Shown: positions 48,640 through 58,626 of the stretch, one piece after another | How positions within the stretch are numbered: position 1 is the stretch's first letter | Layout: every line of letters begins with the position of its first letter | Notes under the pieces: model-generated | The model's database searches: none | What the model was told of the DNA's origin: nothing | Seen by the model: only the letters and a program-made list of their open reading frames with translations | DNA from: Deltaproteobacteria bacterium | GTDB lineage: Bacteria; Myxococcota; Kuafuiibacteriia; Kuafuiibacteriales; Kuafuiibacteriaceae | Assembly (NCBI GenBank): GCA_020632995.1 | Contig: JACKEN010000005.1 | Location: 186,001-250,000 of the forward strand | Direction: 5' to 3' | DNA: 64,000 nucleotides | Translations under genes and position numbers: made by a program

Positions 48640-50634
48640 CTAGACCGTGAAGCGGGCGACCATGTCGGTGAGCTGCGAGGCGACGGAGCTCATCCCCGAG
48701 GCGGCGGAGGAGACCTCGGTCGCGTCGGTGGCGGTCTGACTCAGCGCGCCATCGAAGCGGGTGACGGTGCTCGCGGCCTGCGCTGCCTGGTTGGCCGCCG
48801 TGTTGACGTCCTTGGCGATGCTGTCGACGTTGCCCGAGACCTGAGCGGCCTGGGCGGTCAGCTCGCCGATCCCGGCCGACATCTCGTCGACCGCCATCGA
48901 GATCTCCCGCGCTCGGCCCGCGCTCTGCTGCACGTGCTCGGCGATGCCGAGGGTGGTGGCGGACTGCTGCTCCACCGCCGCCGCGATCATGCTGGTGAGG
49001 CTGTTGACCTCGGCCGCGTGCTCGGTGACCTCGCGGATCTGGCTCACGGCCGCGTCGGTCTCCTGCAACATGCTGGACATCTGCTGCGCGATCACCTCGG
49101 TCGCGCTCGCGGTCTGCTTGGCCAGGGCCTTCACCTCATTGGCCACGACCGCGAAGCCCCTGCCTGCCTCTCCCGCGCTCGACGCCTCGATCGTGGCGTT
49201 GAGGGCGAGGAGGCTGGTCTGATCCGCGATGTCCTCGATCAGCTCCACCACCGTGCCGATCCGCTTGGCCGCCTCGAAGAGGGTGCTCATGCGGGCGCTG
49301 GCGTCCGCCGCTACGTGGGACGAGCGCTCGCTCGCCTGGGCGGACTCGGCGCAGCGCCGGGAGACCTCGGTCAGGGAGAGGTTCATCTCCTCGGTCGCCG
49401 CCGCGATGCTGTTCAGGTTGCTGCTCAGCCCCTCCACCGAGCCGGAGACGCTCCGCGCGTTGCTGGACAGCTGCTCGTTGGCCGCCGCCACCGCCGACAC
49501 ACCGCGGGCCGCGCTCTTGGCCGCGGTGGCCACCGCGCTCAGCCGGTCGCGCATGTCGGCCATCGAGGTCATGACCTCGTGGCTCTGGGTCCGGATCTGA
49601 TCCGTGGTGCCGGCGAGGTTGTTGGAGACGTGGTTCAGGGACTGGATGGAGCCGTTGAGGGGGGTGGACGACTCGGCGACGCCCTTGAGCATGGTCTGGA
49701 TGCGGCTGACGAAGGTGTTGAACCACTGGGCCAGCTCACCGAGGCTGTCCGACGAGCTGTCGTCGAGGCGCTGGGTCAGGTCGCCGTCGCCCTCTGCGAT
49801 GTCGCGCAAGCGCTCCGTCACCAGGTTGACGCGACGGCGGAGCCAACGGCCCATGAAGACGGCAACGAGGATCCCGGACGCCACCACCAGGGCCATGATG
49901 CCCAGGAGCCGGGCCAGCGCGGCCGAGACCCGCTCGTCCACGCGGCTGGTCATGCTGGCCACCGCCCGATCCACGTCGTCGGTGTACACGCCGGTGCCCA
50001 GCACCCAGTTCCACCCGGGCACGAGGCGCACGTGCGAGATCTTGGGGAGGTAGGCCTCGGCCCCCTTCCTCGGCCAGTCGTAGGCCACGTGGCCCTCGCC
50101 CTTGGTGGCCACGACATGGTTCATCTGCTGGAACAGGGGTCGGCCCTCTGCGCCCTGCACCCGGTGGCCGAGCTCGTCCACCAGGTAGCCGAGCGCCACC
50201 TCGCCCTGCTTCGCCCCGCTCGAGTACTTGTTCTGGGAGATGTCCTTTCCGACCAGGGCCGCGATGGGGTGGGCCACCATGGTGACCGCGCCCGGGTTGG
50301 CCGGATCGTAGGTGTGGGCCCAGAAGTAGCCCCCTTCGCCGTAGGCGATGCGGGCCAGGTGTGCGCGGGCCTGGGCCTGGGCCTCGTCCCGGGTGAGCAC
50401 GCCCCGGTCCTCCAGGTCACGGTAGTGACCGATGGCGCTCACCGCGGCGCCCGTCAGATCGGCGGTGGCCTGCTGGGTTTGGGCCCGGATCTCCCGCTCC
50501 AGGCTCGCCGCATCGTCGGCGCCGAGGCTCGCGATCTGCTGGTACGCGAACAGCGCGAACATACCGCTCAGGCCTGCCGCCGCGAAGGCGTTGGCGGCGA
50601 CGAGGCGGGCCGAGATTCCATCGATCTTCCCCAC
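48640..50634 (-). CDS. Methyl-accepting chemotaxis protein with single Cache domain
   Basis: I start this 664-residue receptor at GTG 50634, which follows AGGAGGT (50644-50638); longer in-frame starts lack such a signal. A first membrane helix ('LVAANAFAAAGLSGMFALFA') leads to a periplasmic sCache-type domain (about 45-200) with 'GEGGYFWAHTYDPANPGAVT' and 'VRLVPGWNWVLGTGVYTDDV', a fold that binds small organic acids. A second helix, a HAMP domain and a signalling domain follow, with the tip 'ADQTSLLALNATIEASSAGE'. Its gene begins the minus-strand carboxylate block, so attraction to acetate- or propionate-like compounds is plausible. Confidence 0.9.
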   Translation of the reverse strand: MGKIDGISARLVAANAFAAAGLSGMFALFAYQQIASLGADDAASLEREIRAQTQQATADLTGAAVSAIGHYRDLEDRGVLTRDEAQAQARAHLARIAYGEGGYFWAHTYDPANPGAVTMVAHPIAALVGKDISQNKYSSGAKQGEVALGYLVDELGHRVQGAEGRPLFQQMNHVVATKGEGHVAYDWPRKGAEAYLPKISHVRLVPGWNWVLGTGVYTDDVDRAVASMTSRVDERVSAALARLLGIMALVVASGILVAVFMGRWLRRRVNLVTERLRDIAEGDGDLTQRLDDSSSDSLGELAQWFNTFVSRIQTMLKGVAESSTPLNGSIQSLNHVSNNLAGTTDQIRTQSHEVMTSMADMRDRLSAVATAAKSAARGVSAVAAANEQLSSNARSVSGSVEGLSSNLNSIAAATEEMNLSLTEVSRRCAESAQASERSSHVAADASARMSTLFEAAKRIGTVVELIEDIADQTSLLALNATIEASSAGEAGRGFAVVANEVKALAKQTASATEVIAQQMSSMLQETDAAVSQIREVTEHAAEVNSLTSMIAAAVEQQSATTLGIAEHVQQSAGRAREISMAVDEMSAGIGELTAQAAQVSGNVDSIAKDVNTAANQAAQAASTVTRFDGALSQTATDATEVSSAASGMSSVASQLTDMVARFTV

Positions 50635-50637
50635 GGG

Positions 50638-50644
50638 ACCTCCT
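50638..50644 (-). promoter_or_regulatory. Ribosome binding site deciding a GTG start
   Basis: AGGAGGT on the minus strand ends three bases before GTG 50634 of the Cache chemoreceptor. It supports that start over in-frame starts 80 bases upstream. Confidence 0.6.
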
Positions 50645-50802
50645 GGATCTACTCCAGGGTTTCGGGTCGGCGGGGACATGTGGGGGTTGAAGCCCACGGT
50701 TGGAAGGTGTCCCACAAAAAATCACCCACTGCGCGGTGACGGCCGGGTCGTTGGTGGGTGGGTGTAGCCGTCCGGCCGCTTTGGAGGGAACATTGTCCCG
50801 CC

Positions 50803-52734
50803 ATGACGGCGCCGACCCTGCTGGACACCGTCCGGGACCACCTGGGCCGCTTCCCGCCCTTCGACGGCCTGCCGCCCTCGGACCTCGACCGGCTCGTGGC
50901 CGCGACGAAGGTGCGCTACCTGGAGCTGGACGAGGTGGTGTTCCGGGAGGGGGAGCCGGCCCGGGAGTTCTTCTACGTGGTCAAGAAGGGTTGCGTGGCG
51001 CTCAAGCGCTCCCCCGGCGATCTGGTCGATCTCTCGGACGAGGGCGACATCTTCGGGATCCGGGCGCTCTTGGGCGCCCACGTATACTCGGCGACCGCCA
51101 CCGCCCAGGAGGACAGCCTGGTCTACGAGATCCCGTGGGTCGACTTCAGCGAGGTCATGGCGCGCGCCCCGCAGGCTGCGTTGCACCTCGCGGCCGGCTT
51201 CGCGGCGGAGCTGCCCCGGATGCGGGAGAAGCTCCTCGAGACCACGAGCGACCTCCACCGCAGCTCGGGGAGCGCCGACACCGGCGCCGACTCCGATCGC
51301 GTGGTGGACCCCAACCCGGACGTCCTCACCACCCACGAAGGGGCCACGGTGAGCGAGGCGGCGAGGGCCATGGGCGCGCGGCGGGTGGGCTCGATCCTGG
51401 TGGTGAACGAGGCTGGGCACCCGGTGGGCATCGTCACCGACACCGACCTCAGGATGAAGGTGGTGGCCGAGGCCCGGGATCCCCTGCGGACGACGGTGTC
51501 CGAGATCATGAGCCACCCGGTGCGCACGGTGATGGCACCTCAGACGGTGGCGGAGCTCATGGGCGAGCTCATGCAGTCTGGCCTGCGCCACTTCTGCTTC
51601 ACCGAGGACGGCACCGCTCACTCCCCCGTGGTCGGGATGGCGTCCGAGCACGACCTCATCCGGGTGGAGGGGCGGCACCCGAGCCTGCTCCGAAAGCGCA
51701 TCGACCACTGTCGCAACCCGGACAAGCTCGCCCGGCTCCGGGATCAGGCCGAGGACTTCGTGGTGGACGCCCTCGAGCGCGGGGCCCGGATGGGCTTCGT
51801 GAGCACGGTGATGGCGGGGATCCAGGACGCGCTGATCCGCGCCGCGGTGGCGATGGCGCAGGACAGCCTGCGGCGGGAGGAGCGGGCGGCGCCCGAGGTG
51901 CCCTTCGCGTGGCTCTCCTTCGGCTCCGAGGGCCGCAAGGAGCAGATCCTGCGGACCGACCTCGACCAGGCCATCGTCTACGCCGACCCCGCGCCGGAGG
52001 CGGCGGAGGCCACCCACGCCTTCTACGTCGAGCTGGGCACCCGGACCACCGATCTGCTGGTGCACGCGGGCTACCAGCGGTGCCCGGGCGGGATCATGGC
52101 GAGCAACCCGGAGCTCACCGGGCCCCTCACGGACTGGAAGGCGCGCTTCTCTCGCTGGATCCGAGCCCCGGAGCCGCGGGCCCTGATGCTGGCCAACATC
52201 TTCTTCGACCTGCGCCCGGTGGTGGGGGAGGAGGCGCTGGGGGACGCGCTGGTGGAGCACATCTTCGCCGAGATCAAGACGGAGCGGGGGTTCCTCCCGT
52301 TCTTCGCCGACAGCGCCCTGCACAACCCGCCGCCGCTGTCCTTCTTCCGCGGCTTCATGGTGGAGCGCTCGGGGGCCCACGAGGACAGCTTCGACATCAA
52401 GGCGCGGGCGATGATGCCCCTCGCCGACGCGGCCCGGGTGCTCGTCTACGACCTCGGCCTGGATCCACGGGGCGACACCACCGCCAACCGCTTCCGCCGC
52501 ATCGGGGCGGCCGAGCCTGGCCGAGCCAAGCTGGCGGAGGAGGCGGCCCAGGCCTACGAGATCCTGATGCGGATCCGGACGCAGGAGGGCCTGCGAAACC
52601 GGGACTCGGGGCGGTACGTGGCCATCGAGCGCCTCAACAAGCTGGAGCGGCGGACCCTCCGCAACACGTTCGAGGTCATCGCCGACGTGCAGCGCATGCT
52701 CTCGTCTCGGTACCGGCTGGACTACATGCGATGA
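50803..52734 (+). CDS. cNMP-binding/CBS/DUF294 nucleotidyltransferase-like protein
   Basis: The 643-residue cytoplasmic protein has four parts. A cyclic-nucleotide-binding-like domain spans about 25-125 ('YLELDEVVFREGEPAREFFY'). Two CBS motifs span about 170-290 ('VGSILVVNEAGHPVGIVTDT'). A DUF294 nucleotidyltransferase domain has the metal-binding pattern 'FGSEGRKEQILRTDLDQAIV', and a DUF294 C-terminal helical domain completes it. The substrate is unknown; such proteins may sense adenine nucleotides through CBS. The same combination is commonly found beside acetate symporter genes and an exonuclease gene, as here. It is divergent from the Cache receptor, and its stop overlaps the exonuclease start (ATGA). 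Confidence 0.85.
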   Translation: MTAPTLLDTVRDHLGRFPPFDGLPPSDLDRLVAATKVRYLELDEVVFREGEPAREFFYVVKKGCVALKRSPGDLVDLSDEGDIFGIRALLGAHVYSATATAQEDSLVYEIPWVDFSEVMARAPQAALHLAAGFAAELPRMREKLLETTSDLHRSSGSADTGADSDRVVDPNPDVLTTHEGATVSEAARAMGARRVGSILVVNEAGHPVGIVTDTDLRMKVVAEARDPLRTTVSEIMSHPVRTVMAPQTVAELMGELMQSGLRHFCFTEDGTAHSPVVGMASEHDLIRVEGRHPSLLRKRIDHCRNPDKLARLRDQAEDFVVDALERGARMGFVSTVMAGIQDALIRAAVAMAQDSLRREERAAPEVPFAWLSFGSEGRKEQILRTDLDQAIVYADPAPEAAEATHAFYVELGTRTTDLLVHAGYQRCPGGIMASNPELTGPLTDWKARFSRWIRAPEPRALMLANIFFDLRPVVGEEALGDALVEHIFAEIKTERGFLPFFADSALHNPPPLSFFRGFMVERSGAHEDSFDIKARAMMPLADAARVLVYDLGLDPRGDTTANRFRRIGAAEPGRAKLAEEAAQAYEILMRIRTQEGLRNRDSGRYVAIERLNKLERRTLRNTFEVIADVQRMLSSRYRLDYMR

Positions 52735-53426
52735 TCGGCGCCGCCCGGAGGGCCTGGGTGCGCCGCCGCTTGACGGAGGCGGGGGCGGACCCCCGGCTCC
52801 TCGAGTACCTGGGGCGGTCCTTCACCCCGCGGCGGCGCGCGCCGCTCGAGCAGGTCCGCTTCGTGGTGCTCGACACCGAGACCACCGGCCTCGACCACGC
52901 GCAGGACGGCTTGCTCTCGCTCGCCGCGGTGGGGGTGCAGGGCGGAGCTGTGCACCTGGCGGACCGCCTGGACGTCATCTTCGCGAGCCCCCACGTGGGC
53001 GGCCACGCCGCCGCCTCGGTGCATGGTCTGGTGCGCCGGGACCTGGCGGCGGGGGTGGAGGAGGCGGAGGGTGTCCTGCGCTTCTTGGCGATGGTGAAGG
53101 ACGCGGTGCTGGTCGCTCATCACGCCGCGTTCGACACCGCGGTGTTGTCCAGGGTGTTGGTGGGCCTGGGGGCGCCGCCGCTCGCCAACCCGGTGGTGGA
53201 CACCGCTCACCTGGTCCGGCGCCTGGACGGCGGGCCCCTGGTGGACGCCCACCGGGCTCGTGAGGACCGGAGCCTGGACGCCCTCGTGGCGCGCCTCGGA
53301 TTCGAGATCCCGGCGCGCCACACCGCGGCGGGTGACACCCTGGCCACCGCCTACGCGCTGTTGGCGCTCTTGGCCCGGGCGCGGCGGCGGGGCATCACTA
53401 CGCTGGGCGACCTGCTCGCGCGCTAG
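52731..53426 (+). CDS. DEDDh 3'-5' exonuclease (DnaQ-like)
   Basis: The 231-residue protein has the three exonuclease motifs: 'FVVLDTETTGLDHAQD' (DxE), 'VLVAHHAAFDTAVLSRVL' (Asp in HxxxFD) and 'HTAAGDTLATAYALLALL' (His and Asp). It is related to the proofreading subunit of DNA polymerase III but has its own N-terminal helical leader of about 40 residues. Its ATG overlaps the stop of the DUF294 gene, so the two proteins are probably made together. The pairing recurs next to acetate-type symporters, but the biological link is unclear to me. It ends 9 bases from the convergent RNase R gene. Confidence 0.88.
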   Translation: MIGAARRAWVRRRLTEAGADPRLLEYLGRSFTPRRRAPLEQVRFVVLDTETTGLDHAQDGLLSLAAVGVQGGAVHLADRLDVIFASPHVGGHAAASVHGLVRRDLAAGVEEAEGVLRFLAMVKDAVLVAHHAAFDTAVLSRVLVGLGAPPLANPVVDTAHLVRRLDGGPLVDAHRAREDRSLDALVARLGFEIPARHTAAGDTLATAYALLALLARARRRGITTLGDLLAR

Positions 53427-53435
53427 GTCGGAGCG

Positions 53436-55829
53436 CTAGCGCCGCCGCCGGGGCGCCTTCTTGCCCCCGGCCTTCTTGCCGCTCGGGCGCTTGCCGCCCG
53501 CCGCGCCCTTCGGCCCGGCCTTGGGCTTGCCGCCCGGCTTGCTCGGCTTGTCCCCGAGGCGCTTCGTCGCCCTGACCGGACCCTTGCCCCCGCGCGCCGC
53601 CGGCTTGGCGCCGCGCCGCTCGCCCGCGTCGCTGCGGCGCCCGCGGATGCGGTCCCGCCCCGAAGCGTAGGCCTGGCCCTCGGGGGTCTCGGCGTCCTCA
53701 CCCTCGAGCACCAGGCGCAGGTCGACCTGCCGCCGGCTCACGTTGGCGTTCACCAGGGTCACCCGGACCCGGTCCCCGAGCATGAAGCGGCGGCCGGTGT
53801 TCTGACCGACCAGCATCGCCCCGAACTCATCGAGCTCGTAGTAGTCCGAGGGGAGCGACTGCACCGCGATGAGGCCGTCGAGGAACGGCTGGTCGAGGCT
53901 GCAGAACAGCCCGAAGCCCTGCACCCCGGTGATCGTGGCGTCGAACTCCTCGTGCAGGTGCTGCGAGGCGATCACCGAGCGGTCGAGGTCCATGCAGGAC
54001 CGCTCCGCGATCATCGCCTTACGCTCGAGGGTGGAGCAGGCCTCCGCCGTCAGCTCCAGCGACTCCGCGCCGGACTTGGGGACCTCGCCCGCCAGCACCT
54101 GCTTCAGGAGCCGATGCACCACGAGGTCGGGGTAGCGGCGGATGGGGGAGGTGAAGTGCAGGTAGTGCTCCGCCGCGAGGCCGTAGTGCCCCTTGCACTC
54201 CGCCGCGTAGCGGGCCTGGGCGAGCGAGCGCAGGAGGAGCCCGTGCAGGGGCTTGCCGAAGGCGTGGGTCGAGAGCGACTCCAAGAGGTGCGCGATCTCG
54301 TCCGGCCGCGGCTTCTCGGACAGCCGGGCCTTCAGGCCCAGGTGCTCGAGGAGGCCCAAGAAGGTGGCGAGGCGCTCCGGATCCGGATCCTCGTGGATGC
54401 GGAAGATGCACGGCAGGTCGCGCTCCACGAAGTAGCGGGCCACCGCCTCGTTGGCCGCGAGCATGAGGTCCTCGATCAGGCGGTGGGCGTCGTTCCGCGG
54501 GCGCCGCAGCGCATCGACCGGGATGCCCTTGTCGTCGAAGCGCACCTCGGGCTCCGGGAGGTCGAGGTCGATGGCGCCCCGCTTCAGCCGCCGCTCGAGG
54601 AGCTTCGCCGCCACTCGGGACAGGACCAGGATGTGGGGCAACAGGGCCTGCACTTCCTCGTCCGGCGGGTTGCCGTCCAGGGCCTGGGCGACCCGGGTGT
54701 AGGTGAGGCGGGCGTGCGAGCGCATCACCGCCGCCTCCATCTTGGTCTTCTTGACGTGCCCGGTGGCGTCGAGGTGCATCTCGACCAGCATGCAGAGCCG
54801 GTCGACCTTGGGCTTCAGCGAGCACAGCCCGTTGCTGAGGCCCTCCGGGAGCATGGGGATGGCCCGATCGGTGAGGTAGGTGCTGGTGCCGCGGCGCCGA
54901 GCCTCCTTGTCGAGGGGCGAGCCGGGCCGCACGTAGTGGGCGACGTCGGCGATCGCCACGTAGAGGATGTAGCCGGAGCCGTCCTTCACCGCGCACACCG
55001 CGTCGTCGAAGTCCTTGGCGGTCTCGGAGTCGATGGTGACGAGGGGCAGGGCACGGACGTCGCGCCGGTGCCGCATGTCGTCGGGGCTCGGCTCGGTGCC
55101 GAAGCGGGCGGCGTCCGCCATCACCTCCTCGGGGAACTCCACGTCGAGCCCGTGCTCCATCATGAGCTTCGTCAACTCGGCCTGCCGATCGCCCGGCTCG
55201 CCGATGACCTTCACCACCCGGCCCATGCGGGCGCTCGGCCGGCCGCGCTGGGCGTCCTGCAACTCGACCTGCACCAGCTGGCCGTCCTTGGCCCCCATGC
55301 TGTCCTTGACGTCCACGATGACGTCGTTCTTGACCTTGCGGCGGCCGAAGCCCGGCGCCTGGGGCAGGTCCACCTCGATCTCCACGAAGCAGGCGGCGCC
55401 CGCCTTCTGGAACACGCCCACGTGCAGGGGGCGCGGCCGGGACACCGTCTCGACCAGCCGCCCGTAGTGGCGGCCCTCGGTGCCGCGCACCACCAGCTCC
55501 ACCCGGACCCGATCGCCGGGGTCGGCCTGCTCGGCCGCCTCGGGCAGCAGAGTGATCGGGGTGACGGTCTGACGCGGTCCGTCGGGGTAGAGCAGGAGCT
55601 GGCCGCGGCCGTCGAGCTCGACCACCCCCTCGATCTGCTGACCGGCCCGGGAGAGGCGGTAGCGCCGCCCCTTCTCGCGCTCCACCAGGCCCTTCTTCAC
55701 CAGGGCCTTCAGGATGCGCTTGGCCTCCTTGCCCTTCTTCTCCGGTACGTTCGCCCACTCCAAGAGCTGAGGGAGGGGGTGCGCGGCGCCGGGCTCGCGG
55801 CGCAGGGCAGCCAAAAGACGTTCTTCCAT
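53436..55829 (-). CDS. rnr: Ribonuclease R
   Basis: RNase R degrades structured RNA from the 3' end. The 797-residue protein has an N-terminal winged-helix region ('MEERLLAALRREPG' to 'GLVEREKGRRYRLS') and two cold-shock-like domains. The RNB catalytic domain carries the metal-binding Asp cluster in 'VTIDSETAKDFDDAVCAVKD', and 'LHFTSPIRRYPDLVVHRLL' is highly conserved. An S1 domain follows ('FDATITGVQGFGLFCSL'). The last 90 residues are a Lys/Gly/Arg-rich tail ('KPSKPGGKPKAGPKGAAG') of the kind seen in RNase R from many species, which aids RNA or ribosome binding. The gene is monocistronic and lies between convergent and divergent neighbours. Confidence 0.92.
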   Translation of the reverse strand: MEERLLAALRREPGAAHPLPQLLEWANVPEKKGKEAKRILKALVKKGLVEREKGRRYRLSRAGQQIEGVVELDGRGQLLLYPDGPRQTVTPITLLPEAAEQADPGDRVRVELVVRGTEGRHYGRLVETVSRPRPLHVGVFQKAGAACFVEIEVDLPQAPGFGRRKVKNDVIVDVKDSMGAKDGQLVQVELQDAQRGRPSARMGRVVKVIGEPGDRQAELTKLMMEHGLDVEFPEEVMADAARFGTEPSPDDMRHRRDVRALPLVTIDSETAKDFDDAVCAVKDGSGYILYVAIADVAHYVRPGSPLDKEARRRGTSTYLTDRAIPMLPEGLSNGLCSLKPKVDRLCMLVEMHLDATGHVKKTKMEAAVMRSHARLTYTRVAQALDGNPPDEEVQALLPHILVLSRVAAKLLERRLKRGAIDLDLPEPEVRFDDKGIPVDALRRPRNDAHRLIEDLMLAANEAVARYFVERDLPCIFRIHEDPDPERLATFLGLLEHLGLKARLSEKPRPDEIAHLLESLSTHAFGKPLHGLLLRSLAQARYAAECKGHYGLAAEHYLHFTSPIRRYPDLVVHRLLKQVLAGEVPKSGAESLELTAEACSTLERKAMIAERSCMDLDRSVIASQHLHEEFDATITGVQGFGLFCSLDQPFLDGLIAVQSLPSDYYELDEFGAMLVGQNTGRRFMLGDRVRVTLVNANVSRRQVDLRLVLEGEDAETPEGQAYASGRDRIRGRRSDAGERRGAKPAARGGKGPVRATKRLGDKPSKPGGKPKAGPKGAAGGKRPSGKKAGGKKAPRRRR

Positions 55830-55925
55830 GGATCGGCTAGATACCAGGCGGGGAGGGGGGTCAAGCGCGGTCGGGGTGCTGGATCAGAAGGGTCTGCGTC
55901 GCCGGGTTCGTGTACCGTGTGGGGC

Positions 55926-57395
55926 GTGACTCGGCTCGTTGTCATTGGCCTCGTCGTGTCGCTCGGCCTGTTCGGGTGTGAGGACGGCGCGGGCCTGCTT
56001 GGGGTTCAGGATGCCTCGGTGGACGCGGGGGGCGTCGGGGCGGACGGGGGCGCGGACGCTGGGAGCGAGGCGCGGTTGGTGCTGCCACCGGAGACCTGGC
56101 TCGTGAACGTCGACAACGTCCATGGGCGGCTCTTCCTGCATGCCTATGGGCTGGGCCTGCTGGTCCTCCACCTCGACTCGGGTGAGCTCGAGCTGCTCAC
56201 GGCCGACCCGGCGCCTTACCTCTGGCTCCTGGCGAGCCCGCTCGGGGAAGGCGCGGTGTTCCGAGAGCCCCATCGCATCGTGGTGGACCCCGGACCGGGC
56301 CGAGCTCGGATCGTGGTGGAAGGGGAGATGTTCGTGGTGGTGGGGGACGTGGTGCTCGCCGCCGATCCAGCGCTCCACCGGGTGGACCCACGGACCGGTG
56401 ACGTGCGCCGGCTGGCCGACGACGCGAGCGCGTTGTCGACGGTGGCCGGGCGAACGGAGGTCGCTCTGGTGCACGACGTTCGTGGGAACGTCACGGCAAG
56501 CTACTTTGCGGAGACCGACGCCCTCGTTTCGGACATCGGACCGAGGGCGTTGCCCTTGCGTCGGGGTGCGCTCGTTCTGACCTCATCGGCGTCGAGTCGT
56601 CTGATCACCGCCGACGATACCAAGGATCTCCCGTTCTGGTCCCTCGCCGGGCCGGACCTGGTCTGCGGGATGCGAGGCGCCACTACCCGCCTTCAGCAGA
56701 TCGATGGGCTCCCGGAGTGGCTCGAGGTCGAGGTGGAACACCCTCTGATCGGCGCCTTTCCATCGGCCTTGGGCTGCGTCTACATCGATGCCGAGGAGGT
56801 TCTGACGTGGGTTGGGCTCGACGGGATGAAACAACCGCTCATCGCGCCTGGGACGCTCTACGGTGGGCACTTCGGTGATGGACTCATGATCTTCCTGACC
56901 CAGCCGCCGGCACTCATCACGAATGAGCGCGGTTTGCAGTGGCTATCGGTGCCGGAGGACTTCGAGCTACCAGAGACCCAACTGCTGGGCTTTGTCCGGG
57001 AAGGCTCCCTGCGACTGGCCGGACACAAGATCGTCTCCCTGGACCCGGTTCGGTTGCGGCCCGTGCAGGCGGACATCGACCTCGCCACCGGGCAGGTCCA
57101 CCCGCGGACCATGGATGGTCTCACGCTTGGCCTCGAGCAACCCGGCAGCAGCCGCTGGCTCGGGGCAACCGACCGTGAGCTCGGCCTGGGGGCCGGGCCG
57201 ACGACGCCCTACGCGGTGAACACTGCGACGGGGGAGCGTCGGGCGCTGTCGTCGGTGCCAGTCCCGCTGCCCGTCAACTTCGGCCCAGGGTCCCTGGACT
57301 CCGTGATCACCGTCGGCGATCGCGCGGTCTACTTCGAGCAGGTCTTCGACGGCGAAGAGGTGGTGGAGCTGCGCCCGGTGATCGTCGATCTCTGA
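55926..57395 (+). CDS. Uncharacterised lipoprotein
   Basis: The 489-residue product begins at GTG 55926, which gives a signal with lipobox 'LGLFGC'. An acidic, Gly/Ala-rich spacer follows ('VDAGGVGADGGADAGS'). The rest is beta-rich with repeated strand-turn pieces such as 'RIVVEGEMFVVVGDVVLAAD', which suggests a beta-propeller. I recognise no family. A 120-base sample (56521-56640) has about 63 percent GC, lower than its neighbours, which may mean relaxed or fast evolution. It is divergent from RNase R (96-base gap) and convergent with the alcohol dehydrogenase gene. Confidence 0.7.
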   Translation: MTRLVVIGLVVSLGLFGCEDGAGLLGVQDASVDAGGVGADGGADAGSEARLVLPPETWLVNVDNVHGRLFLHAYGLGLLVLHLDSGELELLTADPAPYLWLLASPLGEGAVFREPHRIVVDPGPGRARIVVEGEMFVVVGDVVLAADPALHRVDPRTGDVRRLADDASALSTVAGRTEVALVHDVRGNVTASYFAETDALVSDIGPRALPLRRGALVLTSSASSRLITADDTKDLPFWSLAGPDLVCGMRGATTRLQQIDGLPEWLEVEVEHPLIGAFPSALGCVYIDAEEVLTWVGLDGMKQPLIAPGTLYGGHFGDGLMIFLTQPPALITNERGLQWLSVPEDFELPETQLLGFVREGSLRLAGHKIVSLDPVRLRPVQADIDLATGQVHPRTMDGLTLGLEQPGSSRWLGATDRELGLGAGPTTPYAVNTATGERRALSSVPVPLPVNFGPGSLDSVITVGDRAVYFEQVFDGEEVVELRPVIVDL

Positions 57396-57414
57396 CCGAG
57401 CGCAGCCTCGAGGC

Positions 57415-58524
<1,110 letters not shown>

Positions 58525-58626
58525 GCGACTCCTCCTGTGAAGCCGGCGCCCGGCCGGCCGCGGCACCCTAGCCGTCTTGGGGGCCCCGGTCCACCGGAGC
58601 CGGCTTTGTTGTAGGCTCCGCCCGCG

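Noticed and set aside
57405..57414. GCCTCGAGGC palindrome between converging genes
   Set aside because: With no loop and only ten bases it is expected by chance in GC-rich DNA.
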